Positions 10,655 through 22,879 are shown, counted from the first letter of the stretch. The stretch: 64,000 nt of DNA from Pilasporangium apinafurcum (GCA_001600495.1 BCKE01000018.1:256139-320138); one strand, 5' to 3'. A program made the numbers and translations. The notes: generated by a model not told the origin, from the sequence alone.

Positions 10655-13600
10655 TTAAGTGTCACTATAGAACCGAATGGTTCCGTCATAGGAAGCTGTA
10701 GCTAGCTGAGGATAAAGTTGATTAAATGCCACACTTGTGACGACATCACTATGACCTGAGAGTTTGGTAAGACGGCGTCCTGTTCGGATGTCGTAGAGGT
10801 AGGTCATGCGATCCTCAGATCCCGTAGCGACGTAGCGCATACATGGACTAAACGCCACACCTATTTGATGTACGCGATTTACGTGCTCGCCGAAGCGCAT
10901 GATGCAGTTGTCGGCGCGGATGTCCCAGAGATGTATCGTGCTATTGGCAGCACTAGTGAGTAAAAGGTCGTAAAAGTTCGCAGGATGACTGATGGCGCTT
11001 GATGCCTTCGGCAGTACCACAGTATGCACAGCTCTTGCGTGTGCATCCGTGATGACCCGACAAGTCTTCCCCACCGCTGCGTCCAGGATGCGTACAGAGC
11101 GATCAGAACCTCCTACAACAATAATTGACGACAGGAAAGATCCGTTGACACACGCCAGACTCGTGATGCTTTGCATGTCGTCATAACTCCAGTTTGCTAC
11201 TTTCTTCTTACGACTTTTGTTTTCTGGGACATCTATGTCGTTCTTTTTCGCTTTCTTTTTTTGGGAAAGCACGTAAAGTTCATCAAGTTCATATTGATGA
11301 AGACGAATATTGCTCCCACAGGCAGAGAGAACGAACTTGTCCATATAGAAAAATGTGGCGTCAACAATTTCCTGTTTGATCGCTTTCTTGGCACTGCTGA
11401 ACGATCTTCCCGATGCCATCATTGATGCAGTCGTGGCAACAACTGAGGGTGGTGCAGCCCCGTGGAAAACGAGTGACGCGCAATCACCGCCGATTAACCA
11501 GATGCGCGCGGTTTTGTCATTGGAAGTCGTGAGCAGCATGCGATTGTTCTGACTCCAATGAATTGATCGGACAGCGTTGTCGTGACCAACAAAGATGTTA
11601 CCCTCTCCACCGAATCGAGAAAACGGAAGCTTGCAAACTTGAGCTACCCGATCGTTTCCACTTGTCGCTAGCCATTTCGCATCATTTGAGTACTCAATAT
11701 GATGAATGGCACCGTCGTGGAGTACCTTCGGTGGCAAAGCATGTTTTTGTTGGTAATGCTGTAACAATCCGCATTGAGCAGGATATTCCTTGAGAAAAGC
11801 ATCAACTCCTGGTGATTGTGGACGCGGAGGTGTTTTTCTATCTTGAATGGATTTTCGCTTCGCACTAAACAGCGGTGCACTACCATAACCTGACGACTTG
11901 ATGCGTGAGCGAAAAGTAATCGGTTTATCTGCGGTTTTCCCGTTTTTATTTGGAATCTTGCACTCGGTAGTCATTAATAAAGGTGGAAGATTGAGCACGC
12001 TTTCTTTGGGCGGAGGTTGCCTGGGGATTGTTGATGGTCGATTCTCAATCGAACAACCATCTCGGATACTCGCAGTATCTTCATTGTTAGCATTGTTGTT
12101 GTCAGCTGTTTCATCCCTGGATTCACCTGAAGCACTGGATACTGCTAGCATTGTAAAACACGGCTGAAATGCACTTAGCACGCCGCACAACAGCACGTTG
12201 GAGTCTGGTTGTTTGTAAAAGCAAATTTCTCTCGCTACACTGATCGGCTCTTGAACGCGGGTACTTGTTCTTTGAACGTGCTGGAAATCGTGCAGAATGG
12301 AGATTTTAAATGAAAGCGCGCTGATGCACACGAGAAAAGCAGGGACACCGACAACGAGAAACTGTTCGTAGTCGACGAGTTGTTGCTCTCCATATGCGTT
12401 GAAGGATGTTCGATCTACGGTTGCTTCACTTGATTGCCGACTTGATGCATCGATACATAGATATCCAAGTGATAGTACTGGATGCGAAATTTCGGATGCA
12501 GCATCCTCATTTACAGAATGCAACCCGCAAAGTTCAACAGTGCCGTAGCTAAGACTATTCATCGTGCTCGATACCATCGCTCGGATCTGTGCTGTTTCTT
12601 GAGCTCGATTGCTTCTAGCCCAATGTGGAAGGGAGCTAATAACGTTTGGTGATTCACGAAGGAGACTCTCGATCTGTTCTTGCGCCTGTATTGAAAAACA
12701 CGGATAACTCATCCCAGCACAACTAGCGCGTTCATTCATTTCAAAGCAATCCGAACCTGCTTCTTTCGTACTTCCTTACGCAAATATGCGTCTACGCTCA
12801 ATGACACCAACTCTTTCGCATAGTTTTCCATAATGGAGAATATTTTCACTGTTCCATCTGCAAAACCAAAAGATGCATCTCCTGTCGTTGGATTGATCGC
12901 GGTAGATAAAATGGAAAATGCAGAGAGAACTGCCGATTGAAACAGCGTCACTTTGCTAGCTAAGTCCCAAATCTATAGATTTCATATAGAAAACCCAGTT
13001 ACATAACGCGAATTAATATTCAGGATATTATCAATAATGACTGATGCTAATCAATGGGCTGACTCATACCTTGAATGTGCGATCCTCCGAGCATGTAATT
13101 AACAAATGATGACGAATGGAGTGAAATTCGCACTTTGTGACCTACGAACCCACAAATAGTTGATCAATATGGCTTCTCTTGTTGCTGCTAAGCGATCAGA
13201 TCTTGATATACCCTCGCAATATGTCCTTCCAACGTTACAAATACCTCCTTTCGGTCGATGATGTATATATCCACATCTCTCTCACGAGGCACAGCAAGTA
13301 ATGTTCCAGTATGGTCGAATGCGAGACTGGTAGGTTCTGCATTTAGACGCTCAACTAATACCGACTGTCTCACACGCGTGAATGTGTCAATCTGCCACAC
13401 CAACACACTACACAAGTCAGTTCGCTACAAACTTCATATTTTGTCTTTATGAAGTATTATACGCTGCTCGTATTATGATGCAATCAAACCACTCTCACCA
13501 GTCACTTGAAGCAGAACAGATCAGCAGAGAAGATGCAGAAGAAAACGCATACACCCGCACACACGATATCCGATCGGTGTGGCCGTGGAGTTCCAGGTCA

Positions 13601-13827
13601 TCAGAATCTTCTTCTGGCTCCAAAGCACGAACCTGTCCTATTTGCTGCCACTGTGGATGTTCACTTCGGCTCACTCGAAGCACCGAGCAGTCAACATATT
13701 GGAGTGCAAATACTGTGCAGACAGCACACACATCGACAGCCGTGATCGCCACCTTGGGCTTCCATTGCCACGCGGGTTCCCTCAAGACATTCATTCCGCT
13801 ATTGAAAATGAGCCTGAAGAGACACAT
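10655..13827 (-). CDS. WDR27-like WD40-repeat protein, 5 exons, about 947 residues
   Basis: Inferred exons: 13827-13499, 13407-13212, 13141-13070, 12972-12757 and 12685-10655, all in frame. The N-terminal third contains WD-like units split by introns (a unit ending near HGHTDRISCVRV, one with SASSDCVLVWQ, one with CSEDRTFKIWDLA). A disordered middle follows. The C-terminal half has clear WD repeats: HHIEYSNDAKWLATSGNDR, IHWSQNNRMLLTTSNDKTARIW, LLTSAANSTIHLWDIR and a final pair ending in GHSDVVTSVAFN and LATASYDGTIRF. The order and the last two repeats match the WDR27 family, which has two beta-propellers and a poorly known role. WD40 proteins are adaptor scaffolds. The start ATG has an in-frame stop close upstream. 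The gene lies head to head with the SET-domain gene, 75 bp apart. Confidence 0.75.
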
Positions 13828-13902
13828 TTTGAAGTAAATGATTGGCTATTTCTCTAAAATTTTAACCAATGAGATGGATTTTCTAAAGGTCCATTGTGTT
13901 TC
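13828..13902. promoter_or_regulatory. Short bidirectional promoter between WDR27-like and SET genes
   Basis: Only 75 bp separate the two divergent start codons, so core promoter and 5' leaders of both genes must overlap here. It contains AACCAATGAG, a CCAAT box on the plus strand at about 13864-13868. No TATA box is evident. Confidence 0.5.
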
Positions 13903-15642
13903 ATGATAATGGACACAGCAACCAGCAACAGGAGAATGGCGGAGGATGCCGAGCGCGAAGCAGAGTATGTCGTTCCTTTATAGTTCTTTTATACAAGAAT
14001 GACGTACTAAAAGCATCATATTGCGTCAAACAGCCGTGAGCAAGAGCGCATGTTTCGTGAAAGCCGACTGTCGGGCGAACGATCAATCGAAGTTGCACTG
14101 GCAGAGATTCAACTGATCACACACAATGTCTACGTCCAACGCCAAGAACGCACACTAGCGGAGGTATGATTAATAAGCAACTAAGTGAATTAGTTTAACT
14201 GGTATCGCGTGCTATATGCTTATATGCATTCACTCTGTGCGCTTCTATAGGAAGAAATCCCCGTTTGTTCATGCCAGGCACCTGAAAGAGAGGAGAAGGG
14301 ATGTCTAGAAGACTGTGTCAATCGTGTGGTACTTACATTTTCTTCCAGATTGTTTATTTGCCTCTGATCTCCATCCAATCCAAAATATCTATCTGATGTG
14401 CTTAGGTTCTGACGGAATGCATTGCTGGCTATTGTCCTTGTGGAGATAAATGCGACAACCAGCGCATCCAGATTGGCAAAATGCCAGAAGTTCAGATCGT
14501 CGACTGTGGCAAAAAAGGCCTTGGCTTGGTGACGCGACAGAAAATCAATGTTGGAGATTTTGTAGGTGAATATATGGGCGAAATTGTAACGGAGCAAGAG
14601 TACCATATGAGACGACTGGTAAGTTCTTAGCTCCTTGACTCGTTCTTGGCTGATTTGAGGCGAGATTTGATGCATTGTATCATGCATGTGATAAGCTTTA
14701 TCATAACGAAAAGCACCGCTACATGATGGTCCTTAGCGGTGGGGAAGTGATAGATGCCACACGGATGGGCGGTATGGCGCGATTTATTAATCATAGCTGT
14801 GAACCAAATTGCCGAGTGGAGAAATGGGACGTGAACGGTGAAGAGCGTTGTGGGATTTTTTCACTTCAAGATATAAGTTATGGTGAAGAGCTGACATTTG
14901 ACTATAAATTCCAAAGCTTTAGTATGCAGGTATGTAGGCGTGTTTCTCGATCATCCATATCGAGGTCGTTCTCTTCTCACATTCGCTGTCGCGCAAGTAG
15001 GAAGTCAAAGAATGCCTATGTGGCGCACCAAATTGCCGTAAAGTGTTTGGCATGAACAATCGTGTTGTCAAGGCGGCAAGCAAGTCCGCTCCAGTTGTCC
15101 AACCTGAAAAACCGCGTATTTTAGATCCTATTGTGCCAGGTGGCAAACATCCTCTCGGGAAAAAGGTCCGATTATCTTGTGTAAAGGTTATTGAAACGTG
15201 TGGATCCTAACATCTTGGGTTTGGGTATAACTTATAGGCAGCAGATTCTCTTCTAGATCGTATGTCTCGTGTCATTTCTCATCAACGGATTCTCACGAAG
15301 AAAGAAGCCCAACTCATTCAGACATCTCGCGTGGCGCTTCGACGCAACTTGACCCGGCTCGTCGACAATCATTTCCGATTCTTAATGCTAGAGCAGTACT
15401 TCTACTCTGCAGCCGATGGGAAGTTGGAGAATGTTCCACCCATCATCAATTTTGAAAAGCTAATAGGATTTCCCATGAAGCCACGAGTATTGTCACCCGA
15501 AGAGAAGCATCTTCGTCTAGTTGGGATCACCGAGTTTCTACGAGAACGACGGGAACTTCGGCAGCGTAATAGGAATCCCACTACGAATCTTAGACAGGAG
15601 TCGACATCAAGTACAACGTCAAAATCAGCGTATATTAGGTAA
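13903..15642 (+). CDS. SET-domain histone-lysine N-methyltransferase (AWS-SET-postSET), 7 exons, about 440 residues
   Basis: Inferred exons: 13903-13964, 14034-14163, 14251-14328, 14406-14618, 14660-14929, 15001-15165 and 15238-15642. After a short charged N-terminus comes an AWS zinc-binding motif (CSCQAP, GCLEDCVNR, TECIAGYCPCGDKCDN; residues about 69-108). A complete SET domain follows: GLGLVTRQKINVGDFVGEYMGE in the first half, RFINHSCEPNC for S-adenosylmethionine binding and YGEELTFDY in the catalytic core. The post-SET cysteines ECLCGAPNC are in exon 6. AWS plus SET plus post-SET defines the SET2/ASH1/NSD group, usually H3K36 methyltransferases, so the substrate is inferred. The protein is small and lacks the WW, SRI, PHD or PWWP domains of long relatives. 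Two in-frame ATGs (13903, 13909) could start it. Confidence 0.85.
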
Positions 15643-16175
15643 AGGAATCTTATTCTTTGCTTAGAATTGGGTAGTGCTGCCAAGGGATCATTTTCCTGAT
15701 CCAGTACTATGCTGTATGAAATAGGTATGGGAGGTGGCATCACATAGATCAGTCAGCAAAATAGGCTCAGGTTACCGTAACAGACGGAACAAAGAAAGCA
15801 TTTGTTACCACTCCCCTAATCATCGAGACAAAAATTTTACTAAAAAAAATGGCAGTATTCGGCTATTTTATCCAGTAAAACCACTTTTTGGGTAGTAATT
15901 CCGTTTCTCATTGGTGGAAAAGCGGTGGCAGGCGCTCCGCCAGCTGCTTTATAGTGAAAAACCCTATACAAAAGGGGCAATTTGCCCCACCACCATCGTC
16001 GGCAAGAGCATCTCTCTCTTCATACAAAAGGAGGAAAAGAACGGAAAACGCGCCGTCGGCAGGAAGGAAAAGAGAGGAATCGCCAGTGTCTCTCGACCTT
16101 CTTCTGCTTTCTCTGTGGCTTATAACATTTATAGTTGATAGATATCCTACTATTGCGTAAGAAACGTGAATTGTC
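15643..16175 (+). promoter_or_regulatory. Intergenic 0.53 kb before the GGNBP2-like gene
   Basis: 3' flank of the SET gene and 5' flank of the next plus-strand gene. An inverted CCAAT-type element (ATTGG) is at about 15909-15913. Short frames here have no recognisable content. I see no RNA gene. Confidence 0.4.
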
Positions 16176-17954
16176 ATGGCGCTTTCGGATCCCACATTAG
16201 AGCGGAAAGAACAGAGTACCATCAAGTGCCATGCTGTCCCTGGTCGCGAGTGCCAACAAGGGTGCCAATGCCAACCGAACCCAGCAGAGTCGCGTGAGTT
16301 TCGAAAGGTAACCAAGCAGATGCTATGGCCAGCACATTGTGCGTATGGTGGAAGTGTTCGTATGCTAATGATGATGGCTTTCTCCTGCCTATTACTTTTT
16401 GCTCTATTGTAGAGATGGATGTTGCTTACGGACCACGAACGCATTGCTTCCTTACGCGGCGATTTGGGCCAGTTCCTTAATACATCAAATGATTTGCTGC
16501 CATGTCTTGGCTGCCGCAATAGCACGGAAACGCTCTTTCAGACGCTTTTGGATGGGGCAGTGCGTCCACCACTCGTAATTGCGTCAGGGCTCTGCTTTGA
16601 TCAAAAGAATCGTTTGTTTCGACTGAATGATTCGTACATGAACAACTCGGACATGTTACTATCACTATTTCTACATCAAGAACGATGGGCGACTGGGGCG
16701 TTGGCGAAACTGGGTAAGACAAATAGATCCAGTGCACGTACGCGGTGTCCATTGCACTCGCAGCGCATCCGTGGGCGTCCTCGTCCAGCAGCATTTGAGG
16801 CGCTATGGAAGAAATTGCCAGAGGACCAGCAACGACATTTGTCGCATATCGACTCGGACCAGTTTTTGACGGATTTAGAAGCTTATTTGCGTCGACATCG
16901 CTTTTGCTGTCGGTGTAAAGAAAAGGTGTTAGAGGCGTACGATCTACTCATTGGCTCCAGTTGTAGCGAAGACGATTGCGAAGACTGTGCTGGCATAGAT
17001 TGCACAGAGAAATACCATGAACATAGCGATTATGGCGACGATCTCCACTATACGTCCTACCTCTTTGACGAACTGACGTATTCTCGGACCACGAACCACA
17101 TAGTCGTACCGTGCCATATAGATTTTATGTCACAGTTGATGTCTCGTGCCGACCAGGAAACCGTGGGAGATTGGGGTGATCGGCATGCGCGAACGATTGC
17201 AGAGGCACAGGATGAAGTACTGATTTGCCTCGGTATGGTGATCTGGGAGAAAATGCAGAACCTCTGGACCAAGTCTCGCTCAGAAAAGCAATCAGAGGAA
17301 CTACTAGTGCACTGTGCAGTGTCGACACTTCGCCGAAATTTTGATGTTGCAGTCGAAGCACTTCATGGGCAGGAGATGATGGAGCAGTTGTTAGCGGAAG
17401 AAGATGATGAGTCGAGACGACTGGCGAAGAAGAAGGAGAAGAAGAAAGAAAAGAAGAAGAAACGAAAGACGGCATCCAAGCTGAAACAGGCTGATAAGTC
17501 CGAATCGGAGAAGAAGATTGGTTCGAAAGCAAGAACGAAATCTAACTCCGACACAACAGTGAGCTCTCCGTCTCCTTCGAATTCGAACAGCAGTCTCGGT
17601 GATGAACGTGATGATCTTAACAATCACAGTGACTCAAATGATGCAGACGATCACACCCATCAGTGTTCATCGTCCTGTGAGGATCTCTGCGAACTGAAGA
17701 ATTTGACGTTTGACGAACGCATGGAACTGAAACTACTCTCATCCATGGGGTGGAATGCTTCGAACCAGTTCGATTCGTCTCTTCCAGAAGAAGATGCTGA
17801 TTCTGATGATGAGAATCATGGAATTCCGGAACAAGAGATCGAGTATTGGAAGCAGAATCGATCCACACTCGTTCGCAAGCGGCTGGCTCAACGGCGGAAA
17901 CTGCAGGAACGATTCGATCAGTTTGTCTTACGAACAAATTCAATGGGCGACTGA
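16176..17954 (+). CDS. GGNBP2-like (gametogenetin-binding protein 2) cysteine-rich protein, 2 exons, about 557 residues
   Basis: Exons 16176-16307 and 16413-17954. The N-terminal part has cysteine clusters (GRECQQGCQCQ and LPCLGCRNS). The central part matches the GGNBP2 signature: FCCRCKEKVLEAYDLLIG, then a Cys/His-rich stretch and the conserved CHIDFMSQLMSRADQE. The helical region HARTIAEAQDEVLICLG and the following 60 residues also fit the family. A long Lys/Glu run (about residues 395-420), a serine-rich acidic linker and a C-terminal helix rich in Arg and Gln complete it. GGNBP2 proteins are conserved nuclear or cytoplasmic proteins linked to gametogenesis and gene regulation in animals; the biochemical role is unsettled. 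The start ATG fits because the intron keeps frame and places the first cysteines in exon 1. Confidence 0.8.
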
Positions 17955-18161
17955 ACGAAGTGATGCTCGAACCTATCAGGACCTTATGAAGCAGATAAAA
18001 GCAACGACAATTTTCCCGACCGAACAGCATCACATTGCAACTCTTGTAACGTGAAACAGGACTTCAATTTGATTAAATTGCAATATTCATACAATATCTC
18101 TCGCTCTTTGCGATGGAACAAGGTCTACTCTTCTGTAGGGAAATCTGTTGGTTCGTAACGA

Positions 18162-20495
18162 TCATATCCAAAACGCCTCTACCTCCTTCTCTAAAGACAC
18201 AATTGCTTGCTCCATCGCCTCCTTATGATCAGTACATGAAATCAGGGCGTTGGTGACCTCGTGCCGACTTTTCTCGATCAGACCCTGGTAAGATTCATTC
18301 ATCGTAGAGTACCTAAGATCACAGCATCAATTAGTGCACAATTCTGCATATGACCAGAAACATACCGAACATTAAACTCACGATTTTTCGAGGTTTTCCA
18401 AGTCTTTTCGACATTGTGTCTCCACTGCAACCATATCCCCTTCATTCAATATACTTTCAATCTGGAGCTCAACATCTTCAGTCGTTGCAACCTTCTGACG
18501 GATTGTTGTCTCTCGCGCTTCGCGTTCGCGACGGATTGTGTCTTCCATTTTTTTGACTTTCGCTGCCAGTGTTTGTTCTTTCTCTTGCTCCACACTCAAA
18601 AATTCCCGACTCTTTTCCACTTCTGCTTGCAGTTGCAAAACTTCGTCCAATGCAATACTCCGTCGATCAATGCGGTTCTTCTTAAATGCCATTAATGCTG
18701 GTCGAATGTGCTGCTTGATATGAAGACTAAGTTGTTGTGCAGCTGCTACCCCCCCAGTATGAGCATCAATTTCGATTTCATAATCAACACCGAGTGCGTT
18801 TTTTGCCATTGAGGGTAATAGTTTCATCCTTGTAGCAGTCGCAGTATATTGCTGGACAAGACTTTCCAACTACCACAAAAAAAGTAAAAGATACATCAGA
18901 ACACCTTCTACACATCATTGCAACATAAAAATGACGCACTTTGTCCATTTGTTCCGCGATATGTGTTTCTTGGCGCCAAATATTAGACTGAATCTCTTTT
19001 TGCCGTTGCGCCATGATGTGACACTGTTCGTTTAAGCGCGCGCGCTCTTTTGCTATCCGTTCAACATCTTCGGCAGAGAGTTCTTGGTTCTCAATACGGA
19101 TCTGCAGGTTTTTGATATCTTGCTGTCGTGCCATCAATTCTTTATCTATTGTACATGAAATTGAATAAGAAAAATGTTGGTTTTCAGTAGCACGTCTGAC
19201 GCTATCATATAATCAATGGTGCGTACCTTTGCTTAACCGCTCTTCGTCCCGTTGCTGAATTTTCTGAATTAAATGCGCTTGATGTGCCTCCAGTTGTGAA
19301 ACAAGCTTACGAAACTTCTCGAGATCACTCAAGCAATCCGATTTCTTCGAGTTTAACTCTGGCAATGAAGACTGCACCAGGTATGCACAACATAGTTGAC
19401 GAATAGGCATGTCTTAGCAAAAGTAGTTCGCTGTAGAGTGGCTTACCTTGGCATTTTTGGCGTCCTCAATGCGCTTCTTTAGCTCTTCATTCTGTCTTTC
19501 GAGTTCCGAACACTCATCACGAAGGATTTGATTGCGAGTCTCTGTTTGAGAGGATCAATCATCACTCGATAAGTGATAAGATATCTCTAGAAAATGCCAA
19601 ATTCAAAGTAACCCTACCGTGTTTGCTTGCTTCTTGTTGTTCTAAAACGTTATATTGATCGTCGTCGCCAGAGAGGAAAATGCGGTATGCATTGCCGAGA
19701 TAATCGAAAAACGCTTTGTCACCATTCTCACCATCGTATTCTTCTGCGTTGGATGCACGCTGAACAATTTCATCATACTACAGAAAGAGAAATAAAACAA
19801 ACAAGTGTCAGCAAACCCAGACACACCTGAATACTATCAGCGTAACTGCTTCATACATTCAGTAGCTCAATGAGCCATGCGATCGATCCCAACAACGCTG
19901 GCCACGTATGTGGACTCCCCACAGCCACTAGCGCTGTCTTACTGATCGCAAACGGATAACGCAGGTTTTTGAATTGTGTCGCTACATCTTCTTCAAACTT
20001 GGGGCCAAATTCAAAAGTAGAGTCGATCTGACGGAAAAGAAACTGAATGATGTTGCAGAAATCTTTCTTTGATGGTCCTTTCAGGATCTTTGGCGACAGT
20101 GGATGGTCATATCCGCGATCGGTGAGGAATTCAATCAGCGCCTGAATGCAGCTGTTCATATATACTTTATCTGTCAATGGTCTTGGATCAATTCGTGCAC
20201 CTCCTCTGCCTGTAGTGGATGCTCGTCCACCATAGACACTGCTGCGTCGGCCAGTGATGCCAGTGCCTGCGAGACTACCTACGGACTGACGTGAGATGGA
20301 GTTACGTGGCGCAGCAGGTGGAAGTCGTGGCGCATGGTGGGAGGCAGTGGAGACACGTCGTGACGCCGTAGCGATGGACTGTCTTGCCATGGGTTTGGAG
20401 GTGCCAATAGAGATGCGGGCTGAAGGATTGCTCAAAACCGTGGATCGTGTGTTGAGCTGTGAGGACGAGATGGGGCCGAGTGTCGTACGGCGCAT
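18162..20495 (-). CDS. NDC80: NDC80/HEC1 kinetochore protein, 7 exons, about 627 residues
   Basis: Inferred exons: 20495-19857, 19777-19618, 19541-19447, 19371-19227, 19145-18940, 18869-18382 and 18312-18162. The basic, Ser/Arg-rich tail (residues 1-100) is typical of the Aurora-regulated microtubule-binding tail. A calponin-homology domain follows (about 105-215), with RPLTDKVYMNSCIQALIEFL, GPSKKDFCNIIQFLFRQID and YPFAISKTALVAVGSPHTWP, the hallmark Ndc80 sequence. The remainder is long coiled coil with Glu/Lys/Gln heptads. Length is close to human HEC1 (642). The protein, with NUF2, SPC24 and SPC25, couples kinetochores to spindle microtubules in mitosis. It is convergent with the GGNBP2-like gene, with 207 bp between stops. 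Confidence 0.9.
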
Positions 20496-20915
20496 GATGG
20501 TGGAAGTCTTACCAAAAGAAAATCAACAAAATCTGCTTCTCTTCCTCCTCTTTTCTTCGTTGTATGTTTGCTTGATGAGCGTAGCTTCTCGATTTGAGCG
20601 CGGATTTCGTTTAAATTTCAAAAAAAACTTTTCTGGATTTCGGACATTTTCGACATGACATAACGAATCAGAATCAGGTCTAGTTGTATTAAACATAGAT
20701 GTTGCGTATATTAGGGAACGGTATTTCAGGAATCAGCACTTTTACAAATACCGGGACTACGGTATCCACAAAAAGTGAATCCCACGGTAAACATGCGTAC
20801 CCACTCAAGCCAACTACATCAATTATTACAATGATGGAGTTGGCTTGGAAAAGCGCATATGTTATCTCTGCATTGTGAAGTAGCTTCGAGCACTCACTCT
20901 CACTTCAGCAAAAGA
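20496..20915. other. Intergenic 0.42 kb, divergent from NDC80
   Basis: Promoter side of NDC80. The sequence has A-rich and T-rich tracts around 20510-20630 and no convincing gene. No further signal recognised. Confidence 0.4.
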
Positions 20916-21334
20916 ATGTGGAAGAAGTCGACCAAATTTTACGTTATCGCGATGTTGGTTGTGGGTTTGCACTTGAATGACCTCAGACATGAGCAGGTGG
21001 CGAGCCAGCGTAACAAAGAGACATTATTATCTTGTAAAGAGCACTACATGCTTGTCAATCTCGCAACACCGTGATCACGCACGTATGCGACAAAGCAGAG
21101 TTGCAGTGTGCGGAAAGTCAAATTATCTTAATATCCAAGTGTATGCTAATCATGCAACCATGCCACGGCGAAACCCAAGTTCTTGTTGCGCCACCGCAAC
21201 CTGTAGCAACTCCTAATTGTGCAAACTATTCGGGTTCTCATATTGGGTGTTGTCCCGGTAAATTGGAACTGGACACTAAAATACAGTATTCTGTCACAGT
21301 GATCGTCAGGAAGGTATCCAAGGAATATACCTGA
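20916..21334 (+). CDS. Candidate small secreted cysteine-rich protein, 2 exons, about 118 residues
   Basis: The ATG at 20916 starts a typical signal peptide (MWKKSTKFYVIAMLVVGLHL, basic then hydrophobic). The frame closes at 21074, but an overlapping frame to 21334 carries six cysteines in a short stretch (LQC, KC, QPC, PNC and GCC). A GTAAAG donor after 21033 and a CAAAG acceptor ending at 21095 join the two in frame with a 62-bp intron. The predicted product is a signal peptide plus a roughly 90-residue domain with an even number of cysteines, as in small secreted proteins of plant-associated microbes. I recognise no family. The acceptor is weak and other junctions are possible, so the model is tentative. 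Confidence 0.4.
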
Positions 21335-21805
21335 AGGACGCCACATGGCCAAAGTCTCGTCTGGTGAAGTCCCTGATCCTGTTGATAGGGAAGATATTTC
21401 TGCTTAGCTGCAAATCAATAGAGAGCAGACTGCAACACAAAACTTTCCATCTCTGAATGCTCTCTCTCTCTCTGTATCCTTTTTGATAGAATATTTTCAG
21501 TTTTGGTTCGTCGACTATACAGTTGGTGTTCTCAGGCTGACGTGAGGTGTAGAGACGGAGACAGCCATGTGGCTTGTTTTTCATACTACAGCCGTCTCAA
21601 ATAAAGCCCACTGTGCGTGTGTGGTGCAAGGGAAGTTGATCCCTCCTTTGCACTTTTCACTTCTGGATCTGACTGGTGTTCTTCACTACTGTAGAGATCC
21701 TGACAACGTCTGAGATAAAAGGAGAGAAAATATTGTTGAACGTTATGCATAAACACTCATACACATAGGTTTCTCTCTTACTTCTCAACCCTAGGATCGA
21801 CGTCG
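21335..21805 (+). other. Intergenic 0.47 kb, possibly holding the first exon of the next gene
   Basis: The downstream gene encodes an ectodomain without a signal peptide in its first exon, so an upstream coding exon may lie here. A CTAG acceptor-like site sits just before 21796, preceded by a pyrimidine tract. I could not identify the partner exon securely. A CT repeat lies at about 21461-21471. Confidence 0.35.
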
Positions 21806-22879
21806 ATGGTATTTTCTCGGCGGAGACTTCGTATCAGTGCAGGCATTGATTCACTATCCACCAGCTCTTCCGCCTCCAGCGCACGTGCACCGACAGATTC
21901 ATCAGCCACAGAGGATGAGAGAGTGGCAAGCGCTGATTCTTCTAGCAACGCAGTCATGAGCACCGATAATTCGGTTGTTGGCAATAGTAGCAGTATCCCA
22001 CCTGAACTGACAGACAACAGCGCAGCTATTGGAGATAATGGCACCGCTGCTACTCCATCAGGCTTAGGATCTACGACTGGGAGCTCAGACACTACGAACA
22101 GCGCCGTAACATCACTCACGGCAAGTCCAAATAGCAGCATATCTGGCGAGACATCTCCGCGCTCTTCCGATACCACCACTGACTCACAAATCAGTACAAA
22201 CGCTGTCATCGTCGTTGTCGGGAACAGCACCAACAATGAAGGTAAAGCAGTTATCATCGTCCCAGCGAACGAGACCAACGTATGGAATGAACTCTTCCCG
22301 AACGGTACGAATGCCCAAATCATCCAGCAGCCCAATTCCGGCTTGGGATCGAATAACAATGAGGTTTTTATTCTGGTACCAGCAGTGCAAGATGACTCGC
22401 ATAGTTTCAGTTCTTCCGGCAGTACGTCTCCTTCGTCATCTGGTAGCATCGACGGCTCCAGTTTAGCGTCATCATCCTCCGATATCACCTTCCCACCGCA
22501 GACATCCACTGCTCCTGTGCCTACTATGGACACAGTCTCCAATGGCTCCTCCGATTGGCTCGTATGGACACTAATCGTTGCGTCGGTTCTGATCGTGGCT
22601 CTCATTTTCGCTGTTGTTTACCGTCGTCACCGAAGGAAAATGTCGTCATTGTTCCGTGATACAAGCAGCGGAGAGATGTCAGCCGCTCCATTGACAGGCA
22701 GACGCATCGATCGTCCATCTTTGTTGAGCTGGTCATCAGATGTTATGCAGTTTGATTGGCGTGAGGTTGAATCCAGTCCACAAGCCACCAACACTGGTAC
22801 TGCCATTTCTACCGCTCCACGCCGGGTCCGTTTCCATTCCAACACAGAACCCGTCATCTTATATGACGGCGACTTGTAG
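21806..22879 (+). CDS. Serine/threonine-rich single-pass membrane protein, about 357 residues (5' end uncertain)
   Basis: The visible frame encodes about 245 residues dominated by Ser, Thr, Asn, Gly and Ala with many N-glycosylation sequons (NSS, NGT, NST), which suggests an extracellular, heavily glycosylated stalk. One membrane helix follows (about residues 252-273, WLVWTLIVASVLIVALIFAVVY) and then a basic RRHRRK stop-transfer. The cytoplasmic tail is 80 residues. The layout resembles fungal wall-stress sensors of the Mid2 type in architecture only; no homology is claimed. The ATG at 21806 gives no signal peptide, and the frame is open upstream to a CTAG acceptor-like site, so a first exon with the signal may be missing. 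Confidence 0.6.
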   Translation: MVFSRRRLRISAGIDSLSTSSSASSARAPTDSSATEDERVASADSSSNAVMSTDNSVVGNSSSIPPELTDNSAAIGDNGTAATPSGLGSTTGSSDTTNSAVTSLTASPNSSISGETSPRSSDTTTDSQISTNAVIVVVGNSTNNEGKAVIIVPANETNVWNELFPNGTNAQIIQQPNSGLGSNNNEVFILVPAVQDDSHSFSSSGSTSPSSSGSIDGSSLASSSSDITFPPQTSTAPVPTMDTVSNGSSDWLVWTLIVASVLIVALIFAVVYRRHRRKMSSLFRDTSSGEMSAAPLTGRRIDRPSLLSWSSDVMQFDWREVESSPQATNTGTAISTAPRRVRFHSNTEPVILYDGDL

